11,021 bases of DNA from an uncultured Porphyromonadaceae bacterium (GTDB taxonomy: Bacteria > Bacteroidota > Bacteroidia > Bacteroidales > Muribaculaceae): assembly GCA_947174225.1 (NCBI GenBank), contig CAMWIF010000045.1, positions 1 to 11,021 on the forward strand, given 5' to 3'. The notes under the pieces are model-generated. The model saw only the letters and a list, made by a program, of their open reading frames with translations, was not told where the DNA came from and searched no databases. Positions within the stretch are counted from its first letter, which is position 1. Each line of letters opens with the position of its first letter. The position numbers and the translations under genes are program-made. Positions 1-6,428 of the stretch are shown here, piece after piece.

Positions 1-192
1 CTCTTCGCCGGCACGAGTAATTACATTTATACCGTCACCGGAAAACACATCGAGATTAAGGGAAGATTTACGGAATTCACCCATACCATCCTTATCCCCT
101 CTTTCACTTTGAAAGGGAGCCTCAGATGCACATCCCGTCAGGAGGAATACTCCTCCCAATAATGAATATATATTTTTCAAGTTCATTGTCAT
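1..192 (-). CDS. N-terminal part of a DUF4493-like lipoprotein (cut by window edge)
   Basis: The first 64 codons of a minus-strand gene are visible; the rest lies beyond position 1. The product starts MTMNLKNIYSLLGG, followed by a hydrophobic stretch and the lipobox LLTGC, with Cys21 as the predicted lipidated residue, so it should be an exported lipoprotein. After the cysteine it reads ASEAPF, then a Gly-rich, charged linker and a strand-like segment (SSLNLDVFSGDG) ending in ITRAGEE. This matches the start of the neighbouring 858-residue protein (C-SQEAPW, then ISLKLKTDL, then TRAND), so the two are probably tandem paralogues with an N-terminal DUF4493-type domain. The gene follows the upstream gene's stop by only 24 nt, so it is probably cotranscribed with it. 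A second in-frame ATG at 184-186 is an alternative start. Function is unknown; the DUF4493 assignment here rests on a short alignment by eye. Confidence 0.7.
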   Translation of the reverse strand, partial: MTMNLKNIYSLLGGVFLLTGCASEAPFQSERGDKDGMGEFRKSSLNLDVFSGDGINVITRAGEE

Positions 193-216
193 AAGTATTT
201 AATAATCCTAAAAGCA

Positions 217-2793
217 TTACTCATAACCGAGATGCACATTATCAATTTCAAGAACCGAACCGGTTGCCAATGCATGGTAAGTATTGGCATCTAAAGTATG
301 ACTACCCAAAATCTGTCCCTCATTAAGTGCCGAACCGGTAGGTATAGTAATTGGAGGAACATCTGCACTCGAAGAACGGAATCTTACTTGAATAGAAGCC
401 GGTTTAGCCATATAAGGATAGCCACTCAAAGCAATCTTCTCATGACGCTCAGTCTGACCTGAGTCCGTTAAGTCAGCCTTACCTTCTGCAATTACATTGC
501 CGGCAGTATCAATAACTTTTACCTCCACATCGCCTTTATCACCATTAATAGGTATATATTTATAGTCAAACTCAATATAAGAGGGGCGCGAAGTAAATGA
601 AATGCCGTCTACCCTATGCTCCGTACCGTCATATGAATAAGATCCTAAGAAAAGCTCACCCGCAGCCTTATTTAATCCGGAAATGGCTGGAGAGTTAGTA
701 CAGTAATATGTTGTTGCTTGTCCACTCTTTGCTGGGGTAGTACCGTCGTGATTATAACCGACATTTAGAAGTCTAACTTTACCCTCTGTCTCATAAGTTG
801 ACGGAACCAAAAACCAGGTATTCTTATTCTTTGAGTTCTCCCAACAAGTCAAATCATTAATAGTAGCCCACTCATCGGGTAAATTTCGATCAATGCTTGA
901 CTTTAAGGTATAGGTAATTGCCACCTGATATTGGCCTCCCACCTGAAGATTCGAAATAGATAGTTTTTGATTTGCAGCAGAGAAATTACCGTTTGGCACA
1001 TCAGCCTCAGCTTCTGTAGTAAACCTTACAGGCGTGCAATGCGCTGAAATCTTAGACCCATATGATAAACCAATAGCATCATATTCTCTTGCAGGTTCAA
1101 GACCATTTATAGTGACAATACCACTTTCCAAATCACGTGAGATATGAGTAGATTTTACCACATCTGAACCATTCTCCCAATAGAAACGCGCATTATTCAC
1201 AAGCATTTCCAAATCAGCAATGTCTGCCGGGATAATCTTGATAAGAACACGTTTTGCAAAAGCGTCTACCTCAACATTATACTCAGGAATATTAACCGGG
1301 AGATCCACTGTTATATCTGATTTCTTGGGATATATAGCTTCTACGCGCCAATCAGTGTCGTTGATATTATCACAACTCAATATATAACGGAAGCAATAAG
1401 GATATAGAGGATCGGCAGATTCCATATCCTCAACTTTGATAATAGATGCCTCCTTTAACAGACCATCAGCATCTTCGGCTTTAAAATTAAGGACACTCTT
1501 AGCAGCCCCATATGTCGTGTATACCAAGACTGCAACATTATCCGCCATGAATTTTGTCGGGATGCTTTCATCCTGCTCAATCTTGAAGTTAACCTGATTT
1601 ACTTTAGCTGACAAGGTATAAGGAATTTCTGATTCTGCTGTACGTCCCAAACCATCGGTAACAGAGAGAGAGAAAGTATACTCACCGGGATTTAGATTCT
1701 CGATAAACTCCTTCATATCTACAACCGCCATCTGGTTAATTGCTCCCTCACCCTCTGGCTGACGGAAGAAACCATGGCAATTGAGCTTAGACTGCTCAAC
1801 AAGTTGGCGTATCACAGCATCGGCACTTGCAAGGTTTACCTCCGAATCAAATGCCGGAAGTTGACCTCCATTAGATGCTTCAACTGTAAACTTAGCTTCC
1901 TTTATGCCACCATGGGCTATAACATGAAATTCCGGTTTGATTTCAAGAGGCACGCTCTCATAGGCATCAAGCTTATCTCCGAAAGAGAAACCTGAAGCCT
2001 GAATTTCGGGAGCAGGAGTAGTATACAACTCATCACTCAGAATAATTTCAGTGGTTTCAGCCACCACATTTTCCTCAAACTCCACAGAAAGTGCCATAAT
2101 TCCGGAAGTTTCCGTTTCCTTTACATTGGCTGTCACAATGTAATGACGTCGAGGTTGGGCAGTAAACGTGGCAGGTGACACAGTGACCTCCTGCCCCACT
2201 CCCTTAGAAATGCTAAAATTAACAGTTACCTCTCCCGGCTTAACATAACAAGGACGACTTTCATCTCTTGCGAATACAATAGGCTCTACCAAGCCGGATG
2301 CATCGAGTGAAGCATGGTAGGAGGTGAAATAGTTTATGAAGCTATCTGAATATCGGATACTGACCATAGAATTGGCAAGGGTGGCAGTGACGGAATGTTC
2401 CGTTGTCTCACCTGCCTTTACTGTGATCTCTTGTGCACCTACATAATAGGGATTTGTAAAACCTTGCTCATCCTCCGAACCGTAACTGGCAGTCACCGTG
2501 TAGTTACCTTTTGGGAAGCCCTCCTCGTCGTTAAACTTGTTGAGGTTTTCCCACTCCTTGACATAGGAACCGTCGGCATTTTCGAGCCTGATTGCAAAGC
2601 GCTCCCCGTCGGGCTTGACGGGACTTTCAGAATCATTGGCACGGGTGGACGTGGTAACAGACAAATCTGTCTTCAATTTTAGGGAGATCCTACCTTCTTC
2701 ACCGGTAGATCCTGACCAGGGTGCCTCCTGGCTGCATGATGTGGCTAACGAAGCAATGGCTCCCAAGACCAAGCATTGATGCAATAATTTCAT
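217..2793 (-). CDS. Surface/periplasmic lipoprotein with DUF4493, FnIII-like and C-terminal PCMD-type domains
   Basis: 858 residues. The signal peptide ends at a lipobox-like ATSC, so Cys20 is the likely lipid anchor. Residues about 33-245 resemble DUF4493: a short strand after GEEGRISLKLKTDL, a Thr/Arg-rich start (TSTRAND), then FAIRLENADGSYVKEW, an aromatic-Gly turn GNYTVTASYGS, and PYYVGAQEITVKAGETT, the usual ordering in that family. Residues about 250-500 are beta-rich, with two Ig-like stretches (one has GEYTFSLSVTDGLGR at 370-384), and I do not recognise them. Residues about 500-595 look like fibronectin type III (ITINGLEPAREYDAIGLSY region, ending VRFTTEAEA). Residues about 598-858 resemble the PCMD domain (putative carbohydrate metabolism domain): an NGNFS start, a central RPSYIEFDYKYIP strand, GDKGDVEVKV, and a terminal LEIDNVHLGYE. 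Such proteins are common in gut Bacteroidales and are thought to be glycan-related or adhesive, but no biochemical role is known to me. First gene of a unit with the lipoprotein gene downstream. Confidence 0.85.
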   Translation of the reverse strand: MKLLHQCLVLGAIASLATSCSQEAPWSGSTGEEGRISLKLKTDLSVTTSTRANDSESPVKPDGERFAIRLENADGSYVKEWENLNKFNDEEGFPKGNYTVTASYGSEDEQGFTNPYYVGAQEITVKAGETTEHSVTATLANSMVSIRYSDSFINYFTSYHASLDASGLVEPIVFARDESRPCYVKPGEVTVNFSISKGVGQEVTVSPATFTAQPRRHYIVTANVKETETSGIMALSVEFEENVVAETTEIILSDELYTTPAPEIQASGFSFGDKLDAYESVPLEIKPEFHVIAHGGIKEAKFTVEASNGGQLPAFDSEVNLASADAVIRQLVEQSKLNCHGFFRQPEGEGAINQMAVVDMKEFIENLNPGEYTFSLSVTDGLGRTAESEIPYTLSAKVNQVNFKIEQDESIPTKFMADNVAVLVYTTYGAAKSVLNFKAEDADGLLKEASIIKVEDMESADPLYPYCFRYILSCDNINDTDWRVEAIYPKKSDITVDLPVNIPEYNVEVDAFAKRVLIKIIPADIADLEMLVNNARFYWENGSDVVKSTHISRDLESGIVTINGLEPAREYDAIGLSYGSKISAHCTPVRFTTEAEADVPNGNFSAANQKLSISNLQVGGQYQVAITYTLKSSIDRNLPDEWATINDLTCWENSKNKNTWFLVPSTYETEGKVRLLNVGYNHDGTTPAKSGQATTYYCTNSPAISGLNKAAGELFLGSYSYDGTEHRVDGISFTSRPSYIEFDYKYIPINGDKGDVEVKVIDTAGNVIAEGKADLTDSGQTERHEKIALSGYPYMAKPASIQVRFRSSSADVPPITIPTGSALNEGQILGSHTLDANTYHALATGSVLEIDNVHLGYE

Positions 2794-2846
2794 GATTATC
2801 TGGTTTATGTTTCTGTTTTCAATTATTAGTTTCCTAAGCTTTCAGC

Positions 2847-2872
2847 CATCACCTATCGGAAGAATAGGGATG
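2847..2872 (-). promoter_or_regulatory. Possible leader hairpin upstream of the DUF4493 lipoprotein gene
   Basis: On the minus strand CATCCCTAT and ATAGGTGATG can form nine base pairs with one bulged U around a 7-nt loop (UCUUCCG). It starts about 55 nt before the start codon. It could be a leader structure; nothing ties it to a known riboswitch class. Confidence 0.2.
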
Positions 2873-2944
2873 ACAAAAAGTCAGAGCTTTTAACGCATTT
2901 GTTGTTTCTATGGCAACTTCTATTAATAGACCTTTAAACTCAAA

Positions 2945-2952
2945 CAAAATTA
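2945..2952 (-). promoter_or_regulatory. Candidate -7 element (TAATTTTG) for the DUF4493 lipoprotein operon
   Basis: The minus strand reads TAATTTTG, matching the Bacteroidetes -7 consensus TAnnTTTG, and is the same octamer found upstream of the gene at 4592-5425. No good TTTG lies at the -33 spacing, so it is weak. If it is used, the leader would be about 145 nt. Confidence 0.3.
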
Positions 2953-3048
2953 CAAAATAACCAATAAATATTAAAGCTTTTTACTGATTTTTTTCAAAAT
3001 TGCTCCTATTTGACCAAAAAATTATCCTCTAAAACATTATCATTGTGA

Positions 3049-3071
3049 CGTTCTCCTAATAAAAGAGAACG
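3049..3071. repeat. 7-bp inverted repeat, possible operator
   Basis: CGTTCTC and GAGAACG are perfect inverted arms separated by 9 AT-rich nt. Neither strand has a T-run after the stem, so it does not look like an intrinsic terminator. It lies about 100 nt upstream of the candidate promoter of the lipoprotein operon, where a regulator-binding site is possible but unproven. Confidence 0.25.
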
Positions 3072-3129
3072 AGTGTGTGCCACATTTAAGCTTCAATTCG
3101 TTAAGGTTCTTGATTTCAAAGATGGTCTA

Positions 3130-3156
3130 CAGAGGCGTCGGAAGGCGATTCGGAGA
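3130..3156. repeat. Copy 1 of imperfect tandem repeat
   Basis: This 27-nt unit (CAGAG, then CGGAAGGCGATTCGGAGA) matches the copy at 3168-3193, with 17 of 18 identical bases in the core and a looser match plus a one-base indel in the flank. The two cores are 37 nt apart. Confidence 0.6.
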
Positions 3157-3167
3157 GTCTAAAGCCA

Positions 3168-3193
3168 CAGAGCTGCGGAAGGCAATTCGGAGA
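3168..3193. repeat. Copy 2 of imperfect tandem repeat
   Basis: This 26-nt unit has the core CGGAAGGCAATTCGGAGA, differing from copy 1 by one G/A change. Only 11 nt separate the copies, which is too short for a CRISPR spacer. No third copy was seen in the window. Confidence 0.6.
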
Positions 3194-3221
3194 TCGCCCA
3201 TCCATACGATCTTGTAGCTAT

Positions 3222-3242
3222 TGTCCCCGTATACGGGAATAA
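3222..3242 (-). terminator. Palindrome downstream of the outer-membrane protein operon, weak terminator candidate
   Basis: CCCGTATACGGG (3226-3237) is a perfect 12-bp palindrome. As minus-strand RNA, UUCCCG and CGGGGA pair (one G-U) around a UAUA loop, 11 nt after the stop of the gene at 3249-4595. No U-tract follows, so a role in termination or 3'-end stability is only suggested by its position. Confidence 0.3.
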
Positions 3243-3248
3243 GAAGGA

Positions 3249-4595
3249 TTAAAGATTTACTGCTACACCAAAACTGATGTTGAAGATGTTGAAACGGAAG
3301 TTGGCTCCGGAAGTGAAGCGACTACCCATATCCTCACCGTCTACTGTCTGCTTCTCGTTGCGGATGTGTATGCCAAACACACCAAACGACACATTGAATG
3401 TCACAGGGTCCATAATGTACACGCTCAAACCGGGCGAGAAATTCAACGCCGCTTGCATGGTATTGGTATGGGTGGTTTTCAACTCGCCGGCATACGGACG
3501 TATGAAATCGGAATTACCCGAAGAGAATGCAAGTTCAACCTCATTGAAGATACCGAAGCGACCTCTACGCGCTATGCCGAAATACTGATTGTAGGTAATA
3601 GCTGCTGTATAGCTTTCACTTCTGTAAGATATATCATGCAGATTGAAGTTCATATCCTCATCTATGTCAACCTTGAACGAGCCGATGTTTGCCTTGCCGG
3701 AGGTGTAGCCGAGTCGCATACCCACCGAGCGGTTGTTGCCGATAAAATATGAGAAATAGGGCCGGATGGAGAAGATATGACCGGAGAAATCAATATCCGA
3801 TATTAGGTCGAGCACCTCAAGGTCTTTTGTGGAAAACTCGCCATAGGAGGCGGTCACACCGATGCTCCAGATGCCCTTAGGAATAAAGAGATAATTGAAA
3901 AGACCTCTGTCATAACGTCCTAAATTACGGTCGCGAAGCACCATATTTATCGTATCCCCCCTGAAAGTGACACGTTCATTAGGATCGAAATCCTCCCCGG
4001 CACCGGCAGAACTACTCATACTCGTGTCAGGTCTTGAAAATGCCTGTCCAATCTTAGCGTCGCCATTAAGCAATAACACCACATCCGACCGCAAAGAATC
4101 GGGTATCCACATATAGTCACCCCCTTCACGTGCAGGAAGTGTCTCAACACTCACATCACTCAGCTCCACAGCCTCAACGACAGGAGCATTTGCAGGGACA
4201 GCTGTCAGACGTACCTCCTGGCCGTCACCCGATTGAGCATCTTGGGCAACGAGATCACCACGAGTTGCTGATGATGCTACAGGATCCGCTGTCATTATAA
4301 TCGGAGCGGGAGTAATGTTATATGAAGGTTGGGATGATAAGGTAACTGTCTTGGCACCTGACACACCGCCATTGACAGACACGGAATCGGCATAGTAAAC
4401 CTCCTCCATTCGCTGTATCACCTCGGTACGTTTTATCTTCTTTGTGGTGATAACCGTGTCAACACGTGTCACCGTATCGTTGCGCACTATGGTCTCCAAA
4501 CGTACATTATTTTGCGGGGTGGCGTCAGGACGAGCCATTGCTGTAAGAGCCAGCAATAGAATTGGGGTCATTGCAATCTTTTTCATAGCCGTCAT
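3249..4595 (-). CDS. Outer-membrane beta-barrel protein with long N-terminal periplasmic-type region
   Basis: 448 residues. The start at 4595 overlaps the upstream gene's stop in an ATGA arrangement, suggesting translational coupling; ATG at 4586 (MKKIAMT) is an alternative and gives a cleaner signal peptide. The signal peptide runs to about residue 22 (PILLLALTAMARPDA). Residues about 25-235 are low in aromatics and rich in Thr, Val and Asp (NDTVTRVDTVITTKKIKR at 39-56), so probably extended or periplasmic. From FIPKGIW (237-243) onward the alternating pattern and the terminal strand FRFNIFNISFGVAVNL look like a beta-barrel. This part aligns with the upstream gene product at FIPKGIW/FVPKGQW, FGIFNE/FGFFNE and the last strand, so the pair arose by duplication, this copy carrying about 170 extra N-terminal residues. 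No substrate can be inferred, and I know no characterised homologue. Confidence 0.85.
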   Translation of the reverse strand: MTAMKKIAMTPILLLALTAMARPDATPQNNVRLETIVRNDTVTRVDTVITTKKIKRTEVIQRMEEVYYADSVSVNGGVSGAKTVTLSSQPSYNITPAPIIMTADPVASSATRGDLVAQDAQSGDGQEVRLTAVPANAPVVEAVELSDVSVETLPAREGGDYMWIPDSLRSDVVLLLNGDAKIGQAFSRPDTSMSSSAGAGEDFDPNERVTFRGDTINMVLRDRNLGRYDRGLFNYLFIPKGIWSIGVTASYGEFSTKDLEVLDLISDIDFSGHIFSIRPYFSYFIGNNRSVGMRLGYTSGKANIGSFKVDIDEDMNFNLHDISYRSESYTAAITYNQYFGIARRGRFGIFNEVELAFSSGNSDFIRPYAGELKTTHTNTMQAALNFSPGLSVYIMDPVTFNVSFGVFGIHIRNEKQTVDGEDMGSRFTSGANFRFNIFNISFGVAVNL

Positions 4596-5425
4596 AGATA
4601 AAATGCCACTCCAAACTGAATGGAGAAAAGGTTGATTCGGAAATTAGCGAATTTGGAATTGCGGTGTGAAACGTAGATCTGATCCTTTATAGCTTTTGTA
4701 GCTGTGTAGCTAAAGCCCAACACACCGATATTGACCTCCAACGCGGAATAATTATTCAAGAACAGGCACAGACCCGGAGCAAGACCCACATCGAGCGAGA
4801 AATTGCGTTCATATGTGCCGGTCAATGTCTCCCCTACTCCGGTAGTGAGTTTGGCTTGCCCTCCCCCAAGCTGAAGCTGAAGCTCATTGAAAAATCCGAA
4901 CCTCTTCGATTTGCCGATTGAGAAATAGTTACGCATCATCGCCGTGACATAATAGTTATGGGCAAGACGATAAAGATGATCCACACTATAGTTTGTCTCC
5001 GAGTCAAGAACTATATCCGCATCGGAAACCTTCGTAAGATTACGCGCGTATGAGAAACGACCACCCAAAGCTAAATCAGGAGCCACAGCAAACATCAACA
5101 TCGGTGAAATCTTGAAGCTGTAAGTGTCACCCGACAGTCCCTCAAGTATCAGAAACTGATATTTGCTCTGTGTTGACATCGCATAGGAAACGGACACTCC
5201 GGTAATCCACTGCCCTTTCGGCACAAATACCACCGACTCTATGTCGTGGCTGAATTCCTTCAACTCCTTTTCGGGAGACTGACCGGAAAACCCGAGTGTA
5301 TCTGAAGCCAAAGAATCAGGTGCCGGAGACTCAAGATCTACGGAGACATCTGACGCATAACCCGGAACCGCTCCGGACAGCATCAGAATAAGCATTGTTA
5401 TAAGATATAGTTTAGTGCGAATCAT
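4592..5425 (-). CDS. Conserved Bacteroidales outer-membrane beta-barrel protein
   Basis: 277 residues. The signal peptide (LYLITMLILMLSGAVPGYA) is likely cleaved near residue 24. A short Ser/Pro/Asp-rich linker (25-65) precedes the barrel, which starts at FVPKGQW (67-73) and has regularly alternating hydrophobic and polar residues: SYAMSTQSKYQFLILEG, YSFKISPMLMFAV, RFGFFNELQLQLGGG (175-189), NFSLDVGLAPGLCLFL and a C-terminal strand INLFSIQFGVAFYL with a hydrophobic-aromatic end typical of outer-membrane proteins. It is the first gene of a two-gene unit with its longer paralogue. A promoter ends within a few nt of the start codon (see 5430-5460), so the mRNA may have almost no leader. The family is uncharacterised as far as I know; porin or structural roles are guesses. 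Confidence 0.88.
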   Translation of the reverse strand: MIRTKLYLITMLILMLSGAVPGYASDVSVDLESPAPDSLASDTLGFSGQSPEKELKEFSHDIESVVFVPKGQWITGVSVSYAMSTQSKYQFLILEGLSGDTYSFKISPMLMFAVAPDLALGGRFSYARNLTKVSDADIVLDSETNYSVDHLYRLAHNYYVTAMMRNYFSIGKSKRFGFFNELQLQLGGGQAKLTTGVGETLTGTYERNFSLDVGLAPGLCLFLNNYSALEVNIGVLGFSYTATKAIKDQIYVSHRNSKFANFRINLFSIQFGVAFYL

Positions 5426-5429
5426 TCTG

Positions 5430-5460
5430 CAAAATTACTCAACAACGCTTATTTACGCAA
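5430..5460 (-). promoter_or_regulatory. Bacteroidetes-type promoter for the outer-membrane protein operon
   Basis: The minus strand carries TTG (5460-5458), a 20-nt spacer and TAATTTTG (5437-5430), matching the -33 and -7 elements. The -7 element ends 4 nt before the start codon's first base (5425), so the transcript should begin at or very near the ATG. Confidence 0.55.
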
Positions 5461-5527
5461 TAATTAAGGGTAAAAATTTATTGATTTCCGATATTTGCTT
5501 TTATAAACCTGTCAATGCTTTTATAAT

Positions 5528-5569
5528 ATGAGAGGAGCCGACGAATTTCAGTCCGTCAGCTCCTCTCAT
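5528..5569 (-). terminator. Strong 18-bp hairpin, likely 3' end of the ATPase-glgB-DUF4923 unit
   Basis: The minus-strand RNA can form 18 consecutive pairs (AUGAGAGGAGCUGACGGA with UUCGUCGGCUCCUCUCAU, two G-U pairs) around a 6-nt loop CUGAAA. On the plus strand the two wobble positions become C-A mismatches, which suggests that the minus-strand RNA is the one that folds. It starts 77 nt after the stop of the DUF4923 gene and lies about 100 nt before the next gene. The sequence after the stem is AU-rich but has no pure U-run, so intrinsic termination is likely but not certain. Confidence 0.55.
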
Positions 5570-5576
5570 TAGTAGT

Positions 5577-5606
5577 GTATCTTATTGCTTAGTCAGGTAT
5601 CTTATT
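5577..5606. repeat. Short direct repeat GTATCTTATT x2
   Basis: GTATCTTATT occurs at 5577-5586 and again at 5597-5606, 20 bp apart, between the DUF4923 stop and the hairpin. At this length and AT content it may be chance. Confidence 0.3.
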
Positions 5607-5646
5607 ATCTTTCACCTCACTAATATCAATCTCTAAGTTTTTGTAA

Positions 5647-6414
5647 TTATTTCTTGCGGTTGTTGAGGATGTTAAACAGGTTATTAAGCCCGCTTCCCTC
5701 TTCGGAAGCTCCTGAGCCTACAGAGTCGGTGGAGGAGCCGGAGGTGGCGGAACCACCCTGAGCAGCACCAGTATACTTCATCTTAAAACCGATAGTGGCG
5801 CCATCATAGCTGTCAAGAAGCTTGCCCATAGAGCTAACTAATTTCTGACCGGTGAATTTCGCCACTGTTGACAGAAGCTCTTTCAACTTAGTGGCATCAA
5901 ACATAAGGTCGATATTCTTACCGCTCTTCATTATATAAGCCGTAAACTGACCAATCTTCATCTTTCCGGCTATCATAACCTTAAATGAAAACTCGCCCTT
6001 GCCATCTTTTGCCTCCACTGTGCCACTCAGCTTTATTCCCTTTATGGTCAACGTGAAATTGCCCTCCTTGTCTATTGTAAGAGGCATACCGATGAGCCCA
6101 TACTGCTCATAATAAGGCTGGAGCTTTGTCTCTAAAGCAGCAGCTCCGGCAATGCCACCTGCCTTCTGCAAGAAGTTGTCTGACTTGAACGACACCGCAG
6201 GACCGTCGGAAACATACTCACCGACAATATCCGGCAAGGTGAGGTCTGACTTGGCAAACACTCCGGAGAGAACGTTGCCGATAGTGCTTCCCAGTCCACC
6301 GTCGCCATTACCTGAACCACCACCCAAGCCGTTCAGCAAATCGCCGAGTCCCTGAGCATGTGCGCTGGTGCCTAAGAGCAGCACCAATGCTATAAATAAT
6401 GCTTTTATCTTCAT
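5647..6414 (-). CDS. Secreted DUF4923 (lipocalin-like) protein
   Basis: 255 residues. A clear signal peptide (MKIKALFIALVLLLGTSAHA, cleavage likely after Ala20) with no lipobox cysteine predicts a periplasmic or exported soluble protein. A Gly/Asn-rich linker (LGDLLNGLGGGSGNGDGG, 23-40) leads to a domain at about 60-215 with the DUF4923 pattern: VGEYVSDGPAVSFKSDNFLQ, KAGGIAGAAALETKL, YYEQYGLIGMPLTI, then DKEGNFTLTIKGIKLSGT and a run of beta-strands (FSFKVMIAGKMKIGQFTAYI), which fits the lipocalin-like fold assigned to this family. The C-terminus (217-255) is Gly/Ser-rich and then LNNLFNILNNRKK. It follows glgB by 14 nt, so it belongs to that operon; the hairpin after it probably ends the transcript. 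No ligand or activity is known. A link to glycogen would be inferred from position only. Confidence 0.88.
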   Translation of the reverse strand: MKIKALFIALVLLLGTSAHAQGLGDLLNGLGGGSGNGDGGLGSTIGNVLSGVFAKSDLTLPDIVGEYVSDGPAVSFKSDNFLQKAGGIAGAAALETKLQPYYEQYGLIGMPLTIDKEGNFTLTIKGIKLSGTVEAKDGKGEFSFKVMIAGKMKIGQFTAYIMKSGKNIDLMFDATKLKELLSTVAKFTGQKLVSSMGKLLDSYDGATIGFKMKYTGAAQGGSATSGSSTDSVGSGASEEGSGLNNLFNILNNRKK

Positions 6415-6428
6415 ATGTGATTTGTTAA

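Larger units (their letters stand above)
2794..3248. other. 455-nt intergenic region with repeats and candidate promoter
   Basis: There is no convincing gene here. From right to left (the direction of neighbouring transcription) it holds a 12-bp palindrome just after the stop of the outer-membrane protein gene, an imperfect tandem repeat (3130-3193), a 7-bp inverted repeat (3049-3071), a very AT-rich stretch (about 2930-3040) with a TAnnTTTG-like element, and a bulged hairpin candidate (2847-2872) in the presumed leader of the lipoprotein gene. The part at 3110-3240 is visibly more G+C-rich than the AT-rich part beside it, so it may be a separate piece such as a dispersed repeat, a small RNA or a gene remnant; I cannot tell which. 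Confidence 0.6.

Noticed and set aside
217..2793. SusD-like or fimbrillin (Mfa/FimA) assignment for the large lipoprotein
   Set aside because: There is no SusC partner gene beside it in the window and the helical TPR-type pattern of SusD is absent. The N-terminal pattern fits DUF4493 better than fimbrillin families, although a distant relation to fimbrillin-like folds cannot be excluded.
3130..3193. Two repeats considered as a minimal CRISPR array
   Set aside because: Only two imperfect copies with an 11-nt gap, no spacers of normal size and no cas genes.
5528..5572. 14-codon plus-strand open frame (ATG to TAG) exactly spanning the hairpin
   Set aside because: The frame follows from the palindrome (ATG on one side gives CAT on the other); it has no start context, and an antisense counterpart exists on the other strand. 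Most likely chance.
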